From an uncultured Clostridia bacterium (GTDB lineage Bacteria; Bacillota; Clostridia; TANB77; CAG-508), in NCBI GenBank assembly GCA_934119935.1, contig CAKOSX010000006.1, positions 18,690 to 82,689 on the forward strand: 64,000 bases of DNA, given 5' to 3'. The stretch's first letter is position 1; the number at the start of each line of letters is the position of its first letter. A program made the position numbers and the translations under genes. Positions 53,011 through 61,732 of the stretch are shown one piece after another. The notes under the pieces are model-generated. The model was not told the origin of the DNA, did not search any database, and worked only from the letters and a program-made list of their open reading frames with translations.

Positions 53011-53409
53011 ATGAAAAAATATGATTTGCATATACATTCTCAATTTTCAGACGGTGATTATTCAGTAGAGAAAATTGTATCAAAAGTAAGAGAATGTAGA
53101 ATAGAGATATTTTCAATTACAGACCATGATAATATAGAGAGCATAAAAGCAATGGAGAATGTGGATAAAAGAGGGGTAGTGTATATTCCTGGCGTTGAGA
53201 TATCTTGCGAAAAAGATGATTATAAAATGCATATATTGGGTTATAACATTGATGCAAATAATACGAAATTAATACAATTACTTCAAAATATGAAATTGAG
53301 AAAAAATTTAAGAAATTTAGAGATAATACAGCAGCTGAAAGAAAAATTTAAAACCAAAATATATACACTAAAAAAATTAAAAATTTTGATTGACTTTTTT
53401 TCTTTCTAA
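53011..53409 (+). pseudogene. Truncated PHP-domain phosphoesterase
   Basis: The first 110 residues match the PHP-domain phosphoesterases: DLHIHSQFSDGDYSVEKI (metal-binding HxH), SITDHDN and IPGVEISCE. Family members are about 270-290 residues; this one ends at 132, after a lysine/isoleucine-rich stretch that no longer looks like the family. The C-terminal metal ligands are gone. The promoter of the MATE gene overlaps its end. Likely inactive. Confidence 0.75.
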
Positions 53410-53419
53410 GTGGTATAAT
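53390..53419 (+). promoter_or_regulatory. Promoter of MATE-kinase fusion gene
   Basis: TTGACT, 18 bp, TATAAT, lying at the end of the truncated PHP frame. Confidence 0.7.
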
Positions 53420-53446
53420 AATCAAGCTAACAAAAAAGAGAGTAAG

Positions 53447-53480
53447 GGTTGTGAGAAAAACTTAGTGCTTTTCTCCAACC
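53447..53480 (+). other. Leader hairpin of the MATE gene
   Basis: GGTTG-GAGAAAA and TTTTCTC-CAACC form a 12-bp stem with a single bulged T and loop ACTTAGTGC. No T run follows, so it is not a simple terminator. MATE genes are often controlled by ligand-sensing leaders; no class is recognised here. Confidence 0.55.
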
Positions 53481-53527
53481 TGATATTTATGTCTTTTTAT
53501 TGAAAAAGGGGAGGAATTAACTAAAAA

Positions 53528-55534
53528 ATGGATCAAGAAAATATACTTGGAAAAGAAAAAATAGGAAAACTAATATTAAAGTTTTCTATTCCTTGCATTG
53601 TTTCAATGTTGGTAAACTCATTATATAACATAGTTGACCAAATATTCATTGGACAAGGAGTAGGAACATTAGGAAACGGTGCTACAAACGTAGTATTCCC
53701 ATTAGTAATGATAGGATTGGCATTTTCTCTAATGTTTGGAGATGGTGCATCAGCATATTTAAGCTTAAAGCTTGGAGAGAAGAAGAAAAAAGAAGCAGAA
53801 AAAGGAATTGGTAACGGAATATTATTATCTGCAATTGTATCAATAATTTTTTGTGCAATCACACTAATTTTTTTACCACAACTTTTAACACTATTTGGAT
53901 GTACTGATAAGCTAAGAGACTTAGCAATGACTTATGGAAGAATTATAGCAATTGGTTTTCCTTTTTCGATGATTGGAACAACCTTGAACTCGATTATTAG
54001 GGCAGATGGAAATCCTAAATATGCTATGACAAGCATGGTTACTGGCGCAATTTTAAATACAATATTAGATCCAATATTTATATTTGTATTTCACAAAGGA
54101 GTTGCTGGAGCAGCTATTGCAACTGTAATAAGCCAGGTGCTTACATTTATATTAAATGTTGCATATATCAAGAAATTTAAATCTATACAATTATCAAAAG
54201 AAAGCTTTAAATTAAAAGCTGAGGTATGTAAAAAGGTTTCAATGCTTGGTGTAAGCAGTTTTATTACTCAAATGAGTATTGTGTGCGTTATGGCAGCTGA
54301 GAATAATTTACTTGGAAAATATGGAGCTCAAAGCGATTATGGGGCCGAAACTCCAATTACTGTTCTTGGAATTGTAATGAAGATAAATCAGATATTAAAT
54401 AGTATAATAATTGGCATTGCTGCAGGAAGTCAACCTATAATTGGATATAACTATGGTGCTAAGAAATATGACAGAGTAAGGAAAACGTTAAAGATTGTTT
54501 TAGGGTCAAGCTTGGTAATAAGCACAATAGCATTTATATTGTTCCAAACAATACCAGATAAATTAATCTTAATATTTGGTAATGGTGATGCAAAATACAT
54601 GGAATTCGCGTGTTTAGCATTTAGAACATATTTATTACTTTGCATTTGCAATGGTGTTCAAATCCCATCAGGAATATTCTTTCAGGCAATCGGGAAAAGC
54701 ACAAAGAGTGCTATACTATCACTTTCAAGACAAATTGTTATATTGATTCCTGCTATGATAATATTAAGCGGAATCTATGGAATAATGGGTATACTAAGTG
54801 CTGGACCAGTAGCTGATGGATTAGCATTTGTATTGGCTGTTATACTTCTAATAAAAGAAACAAGAGGCATGAAGGCTGATGGAGTAGAAACAGAAAAAGC
54901 AGAAAGAAAAGAAATACCAGAAACTGCAGTAGCTAACAACGGAATTGTAATCACAATTGCAAGAGAATACGGCTCTGGTGGAAGATATATCGGAAAATTG
55001 GTAGCAGAGAAACTAGGCATTAAACTATATGACAAGAATATAATAGAAAAAATGTCAGAAGAAACAGGATTATCAGAAGAATATATAAAAGCCAACGAAC
55101 AAAAAAGAACTGTTTTTGATAATTTCAATAATGGATACTATGCTGGCTTGAATAACTCTGACGAATTATTTATACAAGAATCAAACTTAATAAAAGATTT
55201 AGCTGATAAGGAATCTTGCGTAATAGTTGGAAGATGTGCAGATTTCATATTAAAAGACAAAAAGAATGTATTGAAAATATTTGTAAGTAGCAGTATGGAA
55301 AATAAAATAAAAAGAGCAACTGAATTTTATCATATGGATAAAGAAAAAGCAGAAAAAGAAATTGCAAGAATAAACAAACTAAGATCAAACCACTATGAGT
55401 ACTACACAGAAAGAGGATGGGAGACACCATCAAACTACGATATTTGTGTAAATAGCGATTCTATTGGAATAGACAATGTTGTAGATTTAATATGTAGTAT
55501 AGTAGAGAAAAGCAAAGAGCTTGCAATTAAATAG
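53528..55534 (+). CDS. MATE efflux transporter fused to cytidylate-kinase-like domain
   Basis: The 668-residue fusion has a normal MATE part (1-445, twelve helices, PCIVSMLVNSLYNIVDQIFIG start, RADGNPKYAM, GAKKYDRVRKTLK). A 20-residue linker follows, then a complete cytidylate-kinase-like domain (about 475-668). That domain opens ITIAREYGSGGRYIGKLVAEKLG with a P-loop-like GSGGR, continues IVGRCADFIL and ends in the family style (YDICVNSDSIGIDN). Cytidylate-kinase-like proteins are common in Firmicutes and their substrates are unknown. The fusion ties transport to a nucleotide-binding domain on the cytosolic side. Confidence 0.9.
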   Translation: MDQENILGKEKIGKLILKFSIPCIVSMLVNSLYNIVDQIFIGQGVGTLGNGATNVVFPLVMIGLAFSLMFGDGASAYLSLKLGEKKKKEAEKGIGNGILLSAIVSIIFCAITLIFLPQLLTLFGCTDKLRDLAMTYGRIIAIGFPFSMIGTTLNSIIRADGNPKYAMTSMVTGAILNTILDPIFIFVFHKGVAGAAIATVISQVLTFILNVAYIKKFKSIQLSKESFKLKAEVCKKVSMLGVSSFITQMSIVCVMAAENNLLGKYGAQSDYGAETPITVLGIVMKINQILNSIIIGIAAGSQPIIGYNYGAKKYDRVRKTLKIVLGSSLVISTIAFILFQTIPDKLILIFGNGDAKYMEFACLAFRTYLLLCICNGVQIPSGIFFQAIGKSTKSAILSLSRQIVILIPAMIILSGIYGIMGILSAGPVADGLAFVLAVILLIKETRGMKADGVETEKAERKEIPETAVANNGIVITIAREYGSGGRYIGKLVAEKLGIKLYDKNIIEKMSEETGLSEEYIKANEQKRTVFDNFNNGYYAGLNNSDELFIQESNLIKDLADKESCVIVGRCADFILKDKKNVLKIFVSSSMENKIKRATEFYHMDKEKAEKEIARINKLRSNHYEYYTERGWETPSNYDICVNSDSIGIDNVVDLICSIVEKSKELAIK

Positions 55535-55583
55535 AATTATAAAGAGCGGAGCAGAAATACTTGAATGGGACTCATTATTTTAT

Positions 55584-55625
55584 AAAACGGTAGTGCGGGT
55601 GTAACAACACTCGCACTACCGTTTT
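55584..55625. terminator. Bidirectional terminator between convergent genes
   Basis: AAAACGGTAGTGCG-GTGT and ACAC-CGCACTACCGTTTT pair over 18 bp around AACA, with T runs on both strands. It serves the MATE fusion and the minus-strand gene. Confidence 0.92.
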
Positions 55626-55627
55626 AG

Positions 55628-55972
55628 TTATGGTTCAAATTCGATAAGTAATAACTTCTTAATACCAGCTTTGTAATGAAAATATTCAATTTCATGTTCA
55701 TCCGAATGGTATACAGCAAGATGCATATATTCCTTAGTAATAGGAGCAAAGCCTGCATGTGTGTATGTGCATCTGCTTTCATATCCATGCCAATCAATAA
55801 GATCTTCATTATAAGAAGATACAGAATTGAGGGGCTTGGCAAAAGGTAAATGCTTAACAATCTCCCGCGATACAAATATTTGTGTATTAGGTCTGCTTGC
55901 TAATGTCTTTTCAATTATTGAAAAAGTTTTACATGGATTCATCCAACTTACAAAAGCCCGCTTTACAATCAT
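55628..55972 (-). CDS. Minus-strand orphan protein
   Basis: This is the only confidently complete minus-strand gene in the window. It starts at ATG 55972 (reverse AGAAAGGTGG upstream), giving 114 residues; the frame extends to 56062 but that stretch is promoter and leader. The protein opens IVKRAFVSWMNPCKTFSIIE and has DWHGYESRCTYTHAGFAPI and HLAVYHSDEHEIEYFHYKAG. It is rich in His, Tyr and Trp, and no signal or membrane segment is seen. No family recognised. Like other orphan units it has its own promoter and leader hairpin. Confidence 0.7.
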   Translation of the reverse strand: MIVKRAFVSWMNPCKTFSIIEKTLASRPNTQIFVSREIVKHLPFAKPLNSVSSYNEDLIDWHGYESRCTYTHAGFAPITKEYMHLAVYHSDEHEIEYFHYKAGIKKLLLIEFEP

Positions 55973-56005
55973 AATTGAGCCACCTTTCTGATTAAAAAAA
56001 CTTTT

Positions 56006-56020
56006 GCCGTCAAAGACGAC
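56006..56020 (-). other. Leader hairpin of the minus-strand gene
   Basis: On the minus strand GTCGTC and GACGGC (G-U tolerant) pair around TTT, 35 bp before the start codon. Confidence 0.45.
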
Positions 56021-56033
56021 TACATCATTTATA

Positions 56034-56062
56034 ATTATAGCATAAAAGTATAAGACGTTCAA
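56034..56062 (-). promoter_or_regulatory. Promoter of the minus-strand gene
   Basis: On the minus strand TTGAAC and TATAAT are separated by exactly 17 bp. Confidence 0.75.
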
Positions 56063-56253
56063 TTCTATAACAAAGAATTATACATTGAGAAAGCGTTGAA
56101 GTTGTGTTAAAGAAAAAAATTTCATTTTAGTATAGACGAATATTTGTTCTTATTATAAAATAGATGCAATAGTTCAAAAATAAAAATAATTAATATTTTA
56201 TAGATAACAACAAATATACTAAGAACTAAATTTTATATAAAGGATGTGTTCTT
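56063..56253. other. AT-rich gap
   Basis: No ORF with a ribosome-binding site lies between the minus-strand promoter and the small ORF at 56254. The stretch is AT-rich and I see no repeats or clear promoter in it. Confidence 0.5.
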
Positions 56254-56397
56254 ATGGACAAAAAAAGAAATGAAATTATTTTATTTGAATTGAGATTTAA
56301 TGAGGAAAGTTCACTTTTTGCAGTCGAAAGAAATAAGGGACTAGAATCTATTATCGGTAATATTTATCAAAGTTTCGGACGGACAAGATATTTATAA
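56254..56397 (+). CDS. Small 47-residue protein
   Basis: An AAAGGATGTG ribosome-binding site precedes ATG 56254. The short ORF opens DKKRNEIILFELRFNEESS and ends SFGRTRYL. It is followed by a hairpin at 56424. Codon use is consistent with coding, but it is too short to classify. It may be a gene remnant. Confidence 0.45.
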   Translation: MDKKRNEIILFELRFNEESSLFAVERNKGLESIIGNIYQSFGRTRYL

Positions 56398-56423
56398 AAG
56401 CATTGAATATAAATACCAAAAAC

Positions 56424-56449
56424 AGCTCTTCCATCTACGTGGGAGAGCT
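56424..56449 (+). terminator. Hairpin after small ORF
   Basis: AGCTCTTCC and GGGAGAGCT pair around ATCTACGT. The tail ATTAAGTTTTA is a weak T run. Confidence 0.5.
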
Positions 56450-56496
56450 ATTAAGTTTTATGAATTAAGAAAAATGTCTAATTTTGGAAATAATTG

Positions 56497-56525
56497 TTGC
56501 CTTCAAAATTTTCGTATGGTATAAT
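56497..56525 (+). promoter_or_regulatory. Promoter of the MORN/Hxs cluster
   Basis: TTGCCT, 17 bp, TATAAT, 27 bp before the MORN gene. No other promoter is obvious before hxsA, so MORN, hxsA and the rest may be one operon. Confidence 0.7.
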
Positions 56526-56551
56526 GATGAAAAATAAGGGGATGGAAAAGT

Positions 56552-57235
56552 ATGAAGGATAAAGAGAATATAGAAACTGCAAATGAAGAAAAAAACGAGA
56601 ATGCTACTAATGGAAAAAAGAAAAAAGTATGGTTATGGATAATTATAATATTATGTGTTGTTGCTGGTATTGGAGCTTTAGGAGACATTGGTAGTACGTC
56701 TCAACGAAATGTGATAGAGAATTTGAATACTAACCAATTACAACAGACTAAAAATACAATTAGTGGAATAAATATAAATGTAAACACTGTTGCAATAGAT
56801 CAAAATACAATTAATGAAACTTTAACCAATATAATAACTACTGAAAACGGTAAATATGACGGAAACATTGTAAATGGCCAAATGCAAGGCAAAGGCACAT
56901 ATGAGTGGAATGACGGTTCAAAATATGTGGGTGATTTTGCCAATAATAAAATAACTGGACAGGGAACTTTGACAATTCCAGAAAAAGGCTCTTATGAGGG
57001 AAATTTCGTAAATGGAAAGAAGAGTGGACAAGGTACATACAAATTTGCAAATGGAGATGTTTATGAAGGCGATTGGTCAGATGACAAGATGTCTGGTAAA
57101 GGAACATACACCTTTAGTAATGGAGAAAAATATGTAGGCGAATTTAAAGACAACAAATTTAATGGACAAGGTACATATTCTAAAGACGGGAAAGAATATA
57201 CTGGAACATGGAAAGATAATCAATATACTAAATAA
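56552..57235 (+). CDS. Membrane-anchored MORN-repeat protein
   Basis: The 227-residue protein has a charged N-terminus, one membrane helix (about 28-46), a Thr/Asn-rich spacer and about five to six MORN repeats (from about 104). Units include YDGNIVNGQMQGKGTYEW, YEGNFVNGKKSGQGTYKF and YVGEFKDNKFNGQGTY. The repeats would lie outside the cell. It ends two bases before the hxsA frame opens. MORN repeats form beta-hairpin sheets; a role in holding the Hxs product at the surface is possible but only inferred from position. Confidence 0.85.
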   Translation: MKDKENIETANEEKNENATNGKKKKVWLWIIIILCVVAGIGALGDIGSTSQRNVIENLNTNQLQQTKNTISGININVNTVAIDQNTINETLTNIITTENGKYDGNIVNGQMQGKGTYEWNDGSKYVGDFANNKITGQGTLTIPEKGSYEGNFVNGKKSGQGTYKFANGDVYEGDWSDDKMSGKGTYTFSNGEKYVGEFKDNKFNGQGTYSKDGKEYTGTWKDNQYTK

Positions 57236-57249
57236 AAGTGGGGAAGAGT

Positions 57250-57657
57250 ATGGGAGAAGAAAAATTTATTCCAAAAATAAATAAGAAAATAAACGATTTC
57301 TTATATGAAGAAGAAGGTAATATAAGTAGAGGAAAGATTTTGACAGTTGGCTCGCTATTGCTAATTGCAGGAATTTTATTTGCAGGGGATGTTTATGCTG
57401 CACACAGATCTCATTCTTCGCATAGATCTCACTCATCACATTCTTCATCTGCAGGAGGAGGCCATGGAAGTCACGAAAGCCATCAGAGCCACCAAAGTCA
57501 TCAGAGTGGTGCTGGGCATAGTAGCCACAGCAGTTCAACTGTAACACATAATAGTCATAGTTCGACAACTGTAAACAGTCCAACAACACCAACCGTTGAA
57601 CCAACGCCAACCTTCCAACAACCACAAATACCACCAGAGACGCCTCAAATAAGATAA
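57250..57657 (+). CDS. hxsA: His-Xaa-Ser repeat peptide precursor HxsA
   Basis: The start is ATG 57250 behind GGGGAAGAG; a GTG at 57238 is also in frame. The 135-residue protein has a leader (FIPKINKKINDFLYEEEGNISRGK), a hydrophobic helix (about 30-46) and then a domain rich in His-x-Ser units (HRSHSSHRSHSSHSS, HQSHQSHQS, HSSHSSS) between about 52 and 105. It closes with a Pro/Thr tail. This is the pattern of HxsA, the expected substrate of the Hxs radical SAM enzymes. The EEGNISRGKILTVG segment before the helix could be a prepilin-type cleavage site for the A24 peptidase gene downstream (inference). Confidence 0.9.
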   Translation: MGEEKFIPKINKKINDFLYEEEGNISRGKILTVGSLLLIAGILFAGDVYAAHRSHSSHRSHSSHSSSAGGGHGSHESHQSHQSHQSGAGHSSHSSSTVTHNSHSSTTVNSPTTPTVEPTPTFQQPQIPPETPQIR

Positions 57658-57672
57658 TAAGAAGGTATTAAG

Positions 57673-58116
57673 ATGAAAAAAGAATATATAATACAAGATA
57701 AATTTGCGGAAATAAAACTCGATAAAGCCGTTTATCCTTTAATTGCTATTAAAAAGGCAGTGGCTAATTTTTTAAATGACGTATATGTAAGAATTGAAGA
57801 GAACGATAAAAATTTCATAATTGATTTTAAGTTACAAGACAAACAAGGCAATTTAGAAAAAATTATAGGTGAATTTTACAATGAGTGTTTGAGAGAATCG
57901 TTACGATATGAAATATCAGTTGAAACTAAGAATTTGAGAGAACTAATAGTTGGAAGGGCTTTGTATACAACATGTATAGAGGTTGATGAAAATGAAGATA
58001 ATCAAGAGCAGTCAGATGGACCAATTTATGAAGATGATAACACTGAGTATTCACTAGAAGATATTGCTGTTAATTGGTTTGAAAAGTACGAAGATTCAGA
58101 GGAGAAAAAATGTTAG
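57673..58116 (+). CDS. hxsD: Hxs system protein HxsD
   Basis: The 147-residue soluble protein (KLDKAVYPLIAIKKAVANFL, then DFKLQDKQGNLEKIIGEFYNECLRESLRYEIS split over residues about 50-80, then LRELIVGRALYTTC) has the features of HxsD. HxsD is a small partner found with HxsA, HxsB and HxsC. It may act as a recognition protein for the precursor, as RRE domains do in RiPP systems; that is inference. GAAGGTATTAAG precedes the ATG, and it overlaps the next gene by seven bases. Confidence 0.8.
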   Translation: MKKEYIIQDKFAEIKLDKAVYPLIAIKKAVANFLNDVYVRIEENDKNFIIDFKLQDKQGNLEKIIGEFYNECLRESLRYEISVETKNLRELIVGRALYTTCIEVDENEDNQEQSDGPIYEDDNTEYSLEDIAVNWFEKYEDSEEKKC

Positions 58117-59147
58117 TATACTTACAGTCTTTTGTAGCAGTGGCAATAGGAATTCTTTCTACTGTTACTGATTTTAAAGAAAAGAAAATATATAACAAAA
58201 CTATAATTTGCGGTGTATCAATCAGTCTTTTATTGTACATAGTCTTGTGGAATCAAATTGATATGGAGTTAATAAAAAGCTATGTAATAAATCTTGGCAT
58301 AAGCGTATTAATTTCATTTTTATTTTTTTATTTTAAAATTTGGGCTGCAGGCGATGCAAAACTTTTTATAGCAATGATTATAATGATACCTTTTGAATTG
58401 TATGAAGTTGATACAACGAATGTGTTTCCTGGAATATATTTGCTTATAATCATATTTAGTGTTGCTTTTATTTATGTAGTCATTGAAACGATATTTTTAT
58501 GGTCAAAAGACAGCGAAAAATTTAAAAAAATTAAAATAACTAGATTTGATGCTGCAAGTATTAAAGAATGGCTTGAAAAATACTTTATGGGATATTTTAT
58601 AACACTATTTGTAAACAATGTAATATTTACAGTTTTTCCGGCTTTTCAAGAGCAAAATGGAGCTCTTATTCTTATATGCAACATGCTTTTGCTCATTTTC
58701 GTTTATAGGGTTATTCAGAGCCAAAAGCAAACCATAGTAGCAATAGCTATATCAGTTGCTTTAAATGTTATCTATTATGCCATTATGGGCTTTACTTTTT
58801 ATCCAATCAATATAAAAATGCTTGTAATTGTGGTAGCAATAATGTTATTTAGAAATGTATCAGAAAAATATAATTATGAATGTATAAAAATAACAGATTT
58901 AAAGCCACGAATGATACTTTCTTATGGTAGTGTACTGAAGTTTTACAGCTCGAGAATAAAAGGACTTCCAAAACAAACTACCGAATCTACAGATTCAAGA
59001 TTAACAGAAGATGAAGTAAATAGTATTAAAAGATGGAGTAAATCAGCAAAAGGAGAGGATTCTATTGTTATAGTTAGACACATGCCATTTGCACCATTTA
59101 TGCTAATTGGAGAAATTATATTTTTTGCTTTGCACTTATATATTTAG
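58110..59147 (+). CDS. A24 prepilin/preflagellin-type peptidase
   Basis: The 345-residue membrane protein shows both catalytic aspartates of A24 peptidases: Asp21 in TDFKEKKIYN and Asp82 in WAAGDAKLFIA. About seven to eight helices follow. A C-terminal cytosolic domain (LKPRMILSYGSVL, then LTEDEVNSIKRWSK and MPFAPFMLIGEI) is the extension known in preflagellin-peptidase relatives. It lies between hxsD and hxsC in the operon, overlapping hxsD. A peptidase of this kind is a natural candidate to cut the HxsA leader, which I infer from position and the leader sequence. Confidence 0.88.
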   Translation: MLVYLQSFVAVAIGILSTVTDFKEKKIYNKTIICGVSISLLLYIVLWNQIDMELIKSYVINLGISVLISFLFFYFKIWAAGDAKLFIAMIIMIPFELYEVDTTNVFPGIYLLIIIFSVAFIYVVIETIFLWSKDSEKFKKIKITRFDAASIKEWLEKYFMGYFITLFVNNVIFTVFPAFQEQNGALILICNMLLLIFVYRVIQSQKQTIVAIAISVALNVIYYAIMGFTFYPINIKMLVIVVAIMLFRNVSEKYNYECIKITDLKPRMILSYGSVLKFYSSRIKGLPKQTTESTDSRLTEDEVNSIKRWSKSAKGEDSIVIVRHMPFAPFMLIGEIIFFALHLYI

Positions 59148-59160
59148 AAAGGAGCAGGTT

Positions 59161-60327
59161 ATGATTAATAGACCTCTTGCACTAAAAGGAACAAATATTA
59201 TAAGAAATAATGACGAGTATATAATCGGAAAAGTAATAAAGAACACAAATATCGAAGATGATCCCTCAAAATATATTCAGGTTTTAGATGATGAGAATAT
59301 CGAAAAATATCAGGAAGGCTGCAAAGGATATATTTTTGAAAATAAACCTAAAAACATAGATTTAACTAATATCAACTACGGATATAACATAAAAAACTTT
59401 GAAACACTAATAAACTATGATGTTATTGAGATGCTTGGCAATGGTGTAATTAGAGTGTTATACAGAGATGATTCTGACGATAATGCTATAGTTGTTACAA
59501 ACCAGTGTAACTCGAATTGTATTATGTGCCCAGATTCTGATGCTGTTAGAAATACCAAAGAAAATCCTAATATCAAGAAAATATTAGAGCAAATAGAATG
59601 CATCCCAGATGATACAGAACATATAACTATAACGGGTGGAGAAGTTGGAATTTTAAAAGGAAATTTTATAAAAGTACTTGAAAAATGCAAAGAATGTCTA
59701 CCAAACACAGAATTTTTAGTACTAACCAATGGAAGAGTTTTTTCAGTTAAAGAATATACAGAAAAAATAGCAGAAGTTGTACCTAATAATGTAAGGTTTG
59801 CTATACCAATCTATGCAGGAGAACCTAAACTGCATGACGAGATTACGAGAGTTCCAGGCAGTTTTAAGCAGTCAATTGCGGGAATTCACAATTTAATGAA
59901 TAAAAATATTGATATAGAAATAAGAATTGTAGTTCTAAAAAAGAATTATAAAGAACTCGAGAACATAGCAAAATTCATAGTGAAAAATATGCCACAAGTT
60001 AAAATGGTAAACATTATGGCCCTTGAAATGACCGGTAATGCATTCAAAAATAAGGACCAAGTATGGATAAATTTTGCTGATGTAAGCGATTATCTATATA
60101 AGGCTTGTATGAGACTCATAGCAAATGGAATTGTAACAAACCTATATAATTTTCCATTATGTTGTATAGACGAAAGATTATATAGTATATCTCGTAAGAG
60201 TATAACAGATTACAAAGTGCGTTACAAAGAACAATGTGAAGAATGCGATGCACAAGATTGTTGTGGCGGATTTTTCAGCTCGACTATCAATATTAAAGAT
60301 ATTACAATAAAACCAATAAAAAGCTAA
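59161..60327 (+). CDS. hxsC: Hxs system radical SAM protein HxsC
   Basis: ATG 59161 follows AAAGGAGCAGG; the longer frame from 59107 overlaps the peptidase gene. The 388-residue enzyme has an N-terminal domain (1-105), the radical SAM motif CNSNCIMC (about 117-124), the GGE motif ITGGEVGIL and LTNGRVF, then a C-terminal cysteine cluster (FPLCCIDERLY, EQCEECDAQDCCGGFF) for a second Fe-S site. This end matches HxsC. It probably modifies His or Ser residues of HxsA together with HxsB. Confidence 0.92.
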   Translation: MINRPLALKGTNIIRNNDEYIIGKVIKNTNIEDDPSKYIQVLDDENIEKYQEGCKGYIFENKPKNIDLTNINYGYNIKNFETLINYDVIEMLGNGVIRVLYRDDSDDNAIVVTNQCNSNCIMCPDSDAVRNTKENPNIKKILEQIECIPDDTEHITITGGEVGILKGNFIKVLEKCKECLPNTEFLVLTNGRVFSVKEYTEKIAEVVPNNVRFAIPIYAGEPKLHDEITRVPGSFKQSIAGIHNLMNKNIDIEIRIVVLKKNYKELENIAKFIVKNMPQVKMVNIMALEMTGNAFKNKDQVWINFADVSDYLYKACMRLIANGIVTNLYNFPLCCIDERLYSISRKSITDYKVRYKEQCEECDAQDCCGGFFSSTINIKDITIKPIKS

Positions 60328-60343
60328 ATTTGAGGAATATGAT

Positions 60344-61732
60344 ATGTATAAATTAAACTATTTCAATTTTGAAGAAAAAAATGATAATTATTTAATAACA
60401 AATGATGTAGGAGAATATGAATTTTTATCAAAAGATAACTTTAAAAGATTATTGCAAAGAAAAGAGTTGGATGGTAATGTTGAAGAAAGCCTAGGCCAAA
60501 AAGGATTTATATACAAAGAAAACGAGGAAATATTTGCAACAAAACAAGCTATGAAACTAAGATGTGCAAAAGAATACTTACTAGTTCCAACATCGCTACA
60601 CATATTCGTTGTTAGTAAGAACTGTAATTTTAATTGTATATATTGTCAAGCTGGAAATTTAAGCGAAAAAGAGAATTTTAAAATGACATGCGAGACAGCG
60701 AAAAAGGCTGTTGATATTGCCTTACAGTCACCTAGCAACTATCTATCGTTTGAATTTCAAGGAGGAGAACCTTTAACAAATTTCGAAACTATAAAATATA
60801 TAATAGAATATTCAAAAGAAAATAAAGGCGATAAAAACATAGATTACAATTTAGTTTCAAATTTAACATTGTTAACAGAAGAAATGATTGAATTCTTTAT
60901 AGAAAACAATGTATCAATATGTACTTCTATTGATGGAAATAATGAATTACAAAATATTAATAGACCATATAAAAATCATGATTCATACAAAGAAACTGTT
61001 AGTAAAATAAAAATATTGCAATCAAAAGGCATTAAAGTAAATGCAATAGAAACAACAACCAAATTTAGCTTAGACAAATACAAAGAAATAGTTGATGAAT
61101 ATATAAACCTTGGATTAGAGAGTATATTTATAAGACCATTAACTAGGTTAGGAAAAGCTGATAATAACTGGGAAAAAGTCGGATATTCTCCAGAAGCATT
61201 CGTAGAATTTTATAAAAAAACCTTAGAATATATCATTGAAAAAAATCAGCAAGGAATATTCTTAGCAGAAGGAAACAGCACAATATTCTTAAGAAAAATA
61301 TTATCTAAACAAGCCGTCAACTACATGGACTTAAGATCACCTTGTGGAGGTGCAATTGGCCAACTTGCATATTATTATGATGGAAACATCTACACCTGTG
61401 ACGAGGGACGAATGCTAGCAGAAATGGGAAATGACAGCTTCAAGATTGGAAATGTTTACGAAAATTCATATGCAGAATTGATGGAAAGCGATAGCACAAA
61501 AGCAATGTGTGTTTCATCGTGTATAGAATGTAATCCATATTGTTGTAATTGCGTGTACATGCCATACTGTGGAACATGTCCAGTTATAAACCTAGCACAA
61601 GATAACAACATATTTCCTAAAAATCCACAAGAATATAGATGCAAAATATACAAAGGAATTTTAGATATCTTATTTGAGTACATTGAAAACAAACCTGAGG
61701 TTGTTGAAATATTTAAAAAGTGGATTGAATAG
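60344..61732 (+). CDS. hxsB: Hxs system radical SAM maturase HxsB (SPASM type)
   Basis: The 462-residue enzyme has an N-terminal region (1-80), the radical SAM motif CNFNCIYC (about 92-99), EFQGGEPLTNF and SIDGNNELQN. A SPASM-like C-terminus carries many cysteines (YTCDEGRML, CVSSCIECNPYCCNC, MPYCGTCPV). This matches HxsB, a peptide-modifying SPASM enzyme. It is the last gene of the cluster. GAGGAATATG precedes the ATG. Confidence 0.92.
   Translation: MYKLNYFNFEEKNDNYLITNDVGEYEFLSKDNFKRLLQRKELDGNVEESLGQKGFIYKENEEIFATKQAMKLRCAKEYLLVPTSLHIFVVSKNCNFNCIYCQAGNLSEKENFKMTCETAKKAVDIALQSPSNYLSFEFQGGEPLTNFETIKYIIEYSKENKGDKNIDYNLVSNLTLLTEEMIEFFIENNVSICTSIDGNNELQNINRPYKNHDSYKETVSKIKILQSKGIKVNAIETTTKFSLDKYKEIVDEYINLGLESIFIRPLTRLGKADNNWEKVGYSPEAFVEFYKKTLEYIIEKNQQGIFLAEGNSTIFLRKILSKQAVNYMDLRSPCGGAIGQLAYYYDGNIYTCDEGRMLAEMGNDSFKIGNVYENSYAELMESDSTKAMCVSSCIECNPYCCNCVYMPYCGTCPVINLAQDNNIFPKNPQEYRCKIYKGILDILFEYIENKPEVVEIFKKWIE

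Noticed and set aside
53420..53527. Guanidine or preQ1 riboswitch before the MATE gene
   Set aside because: I could not find the conserved core of any known class; only one hairpin is clear.
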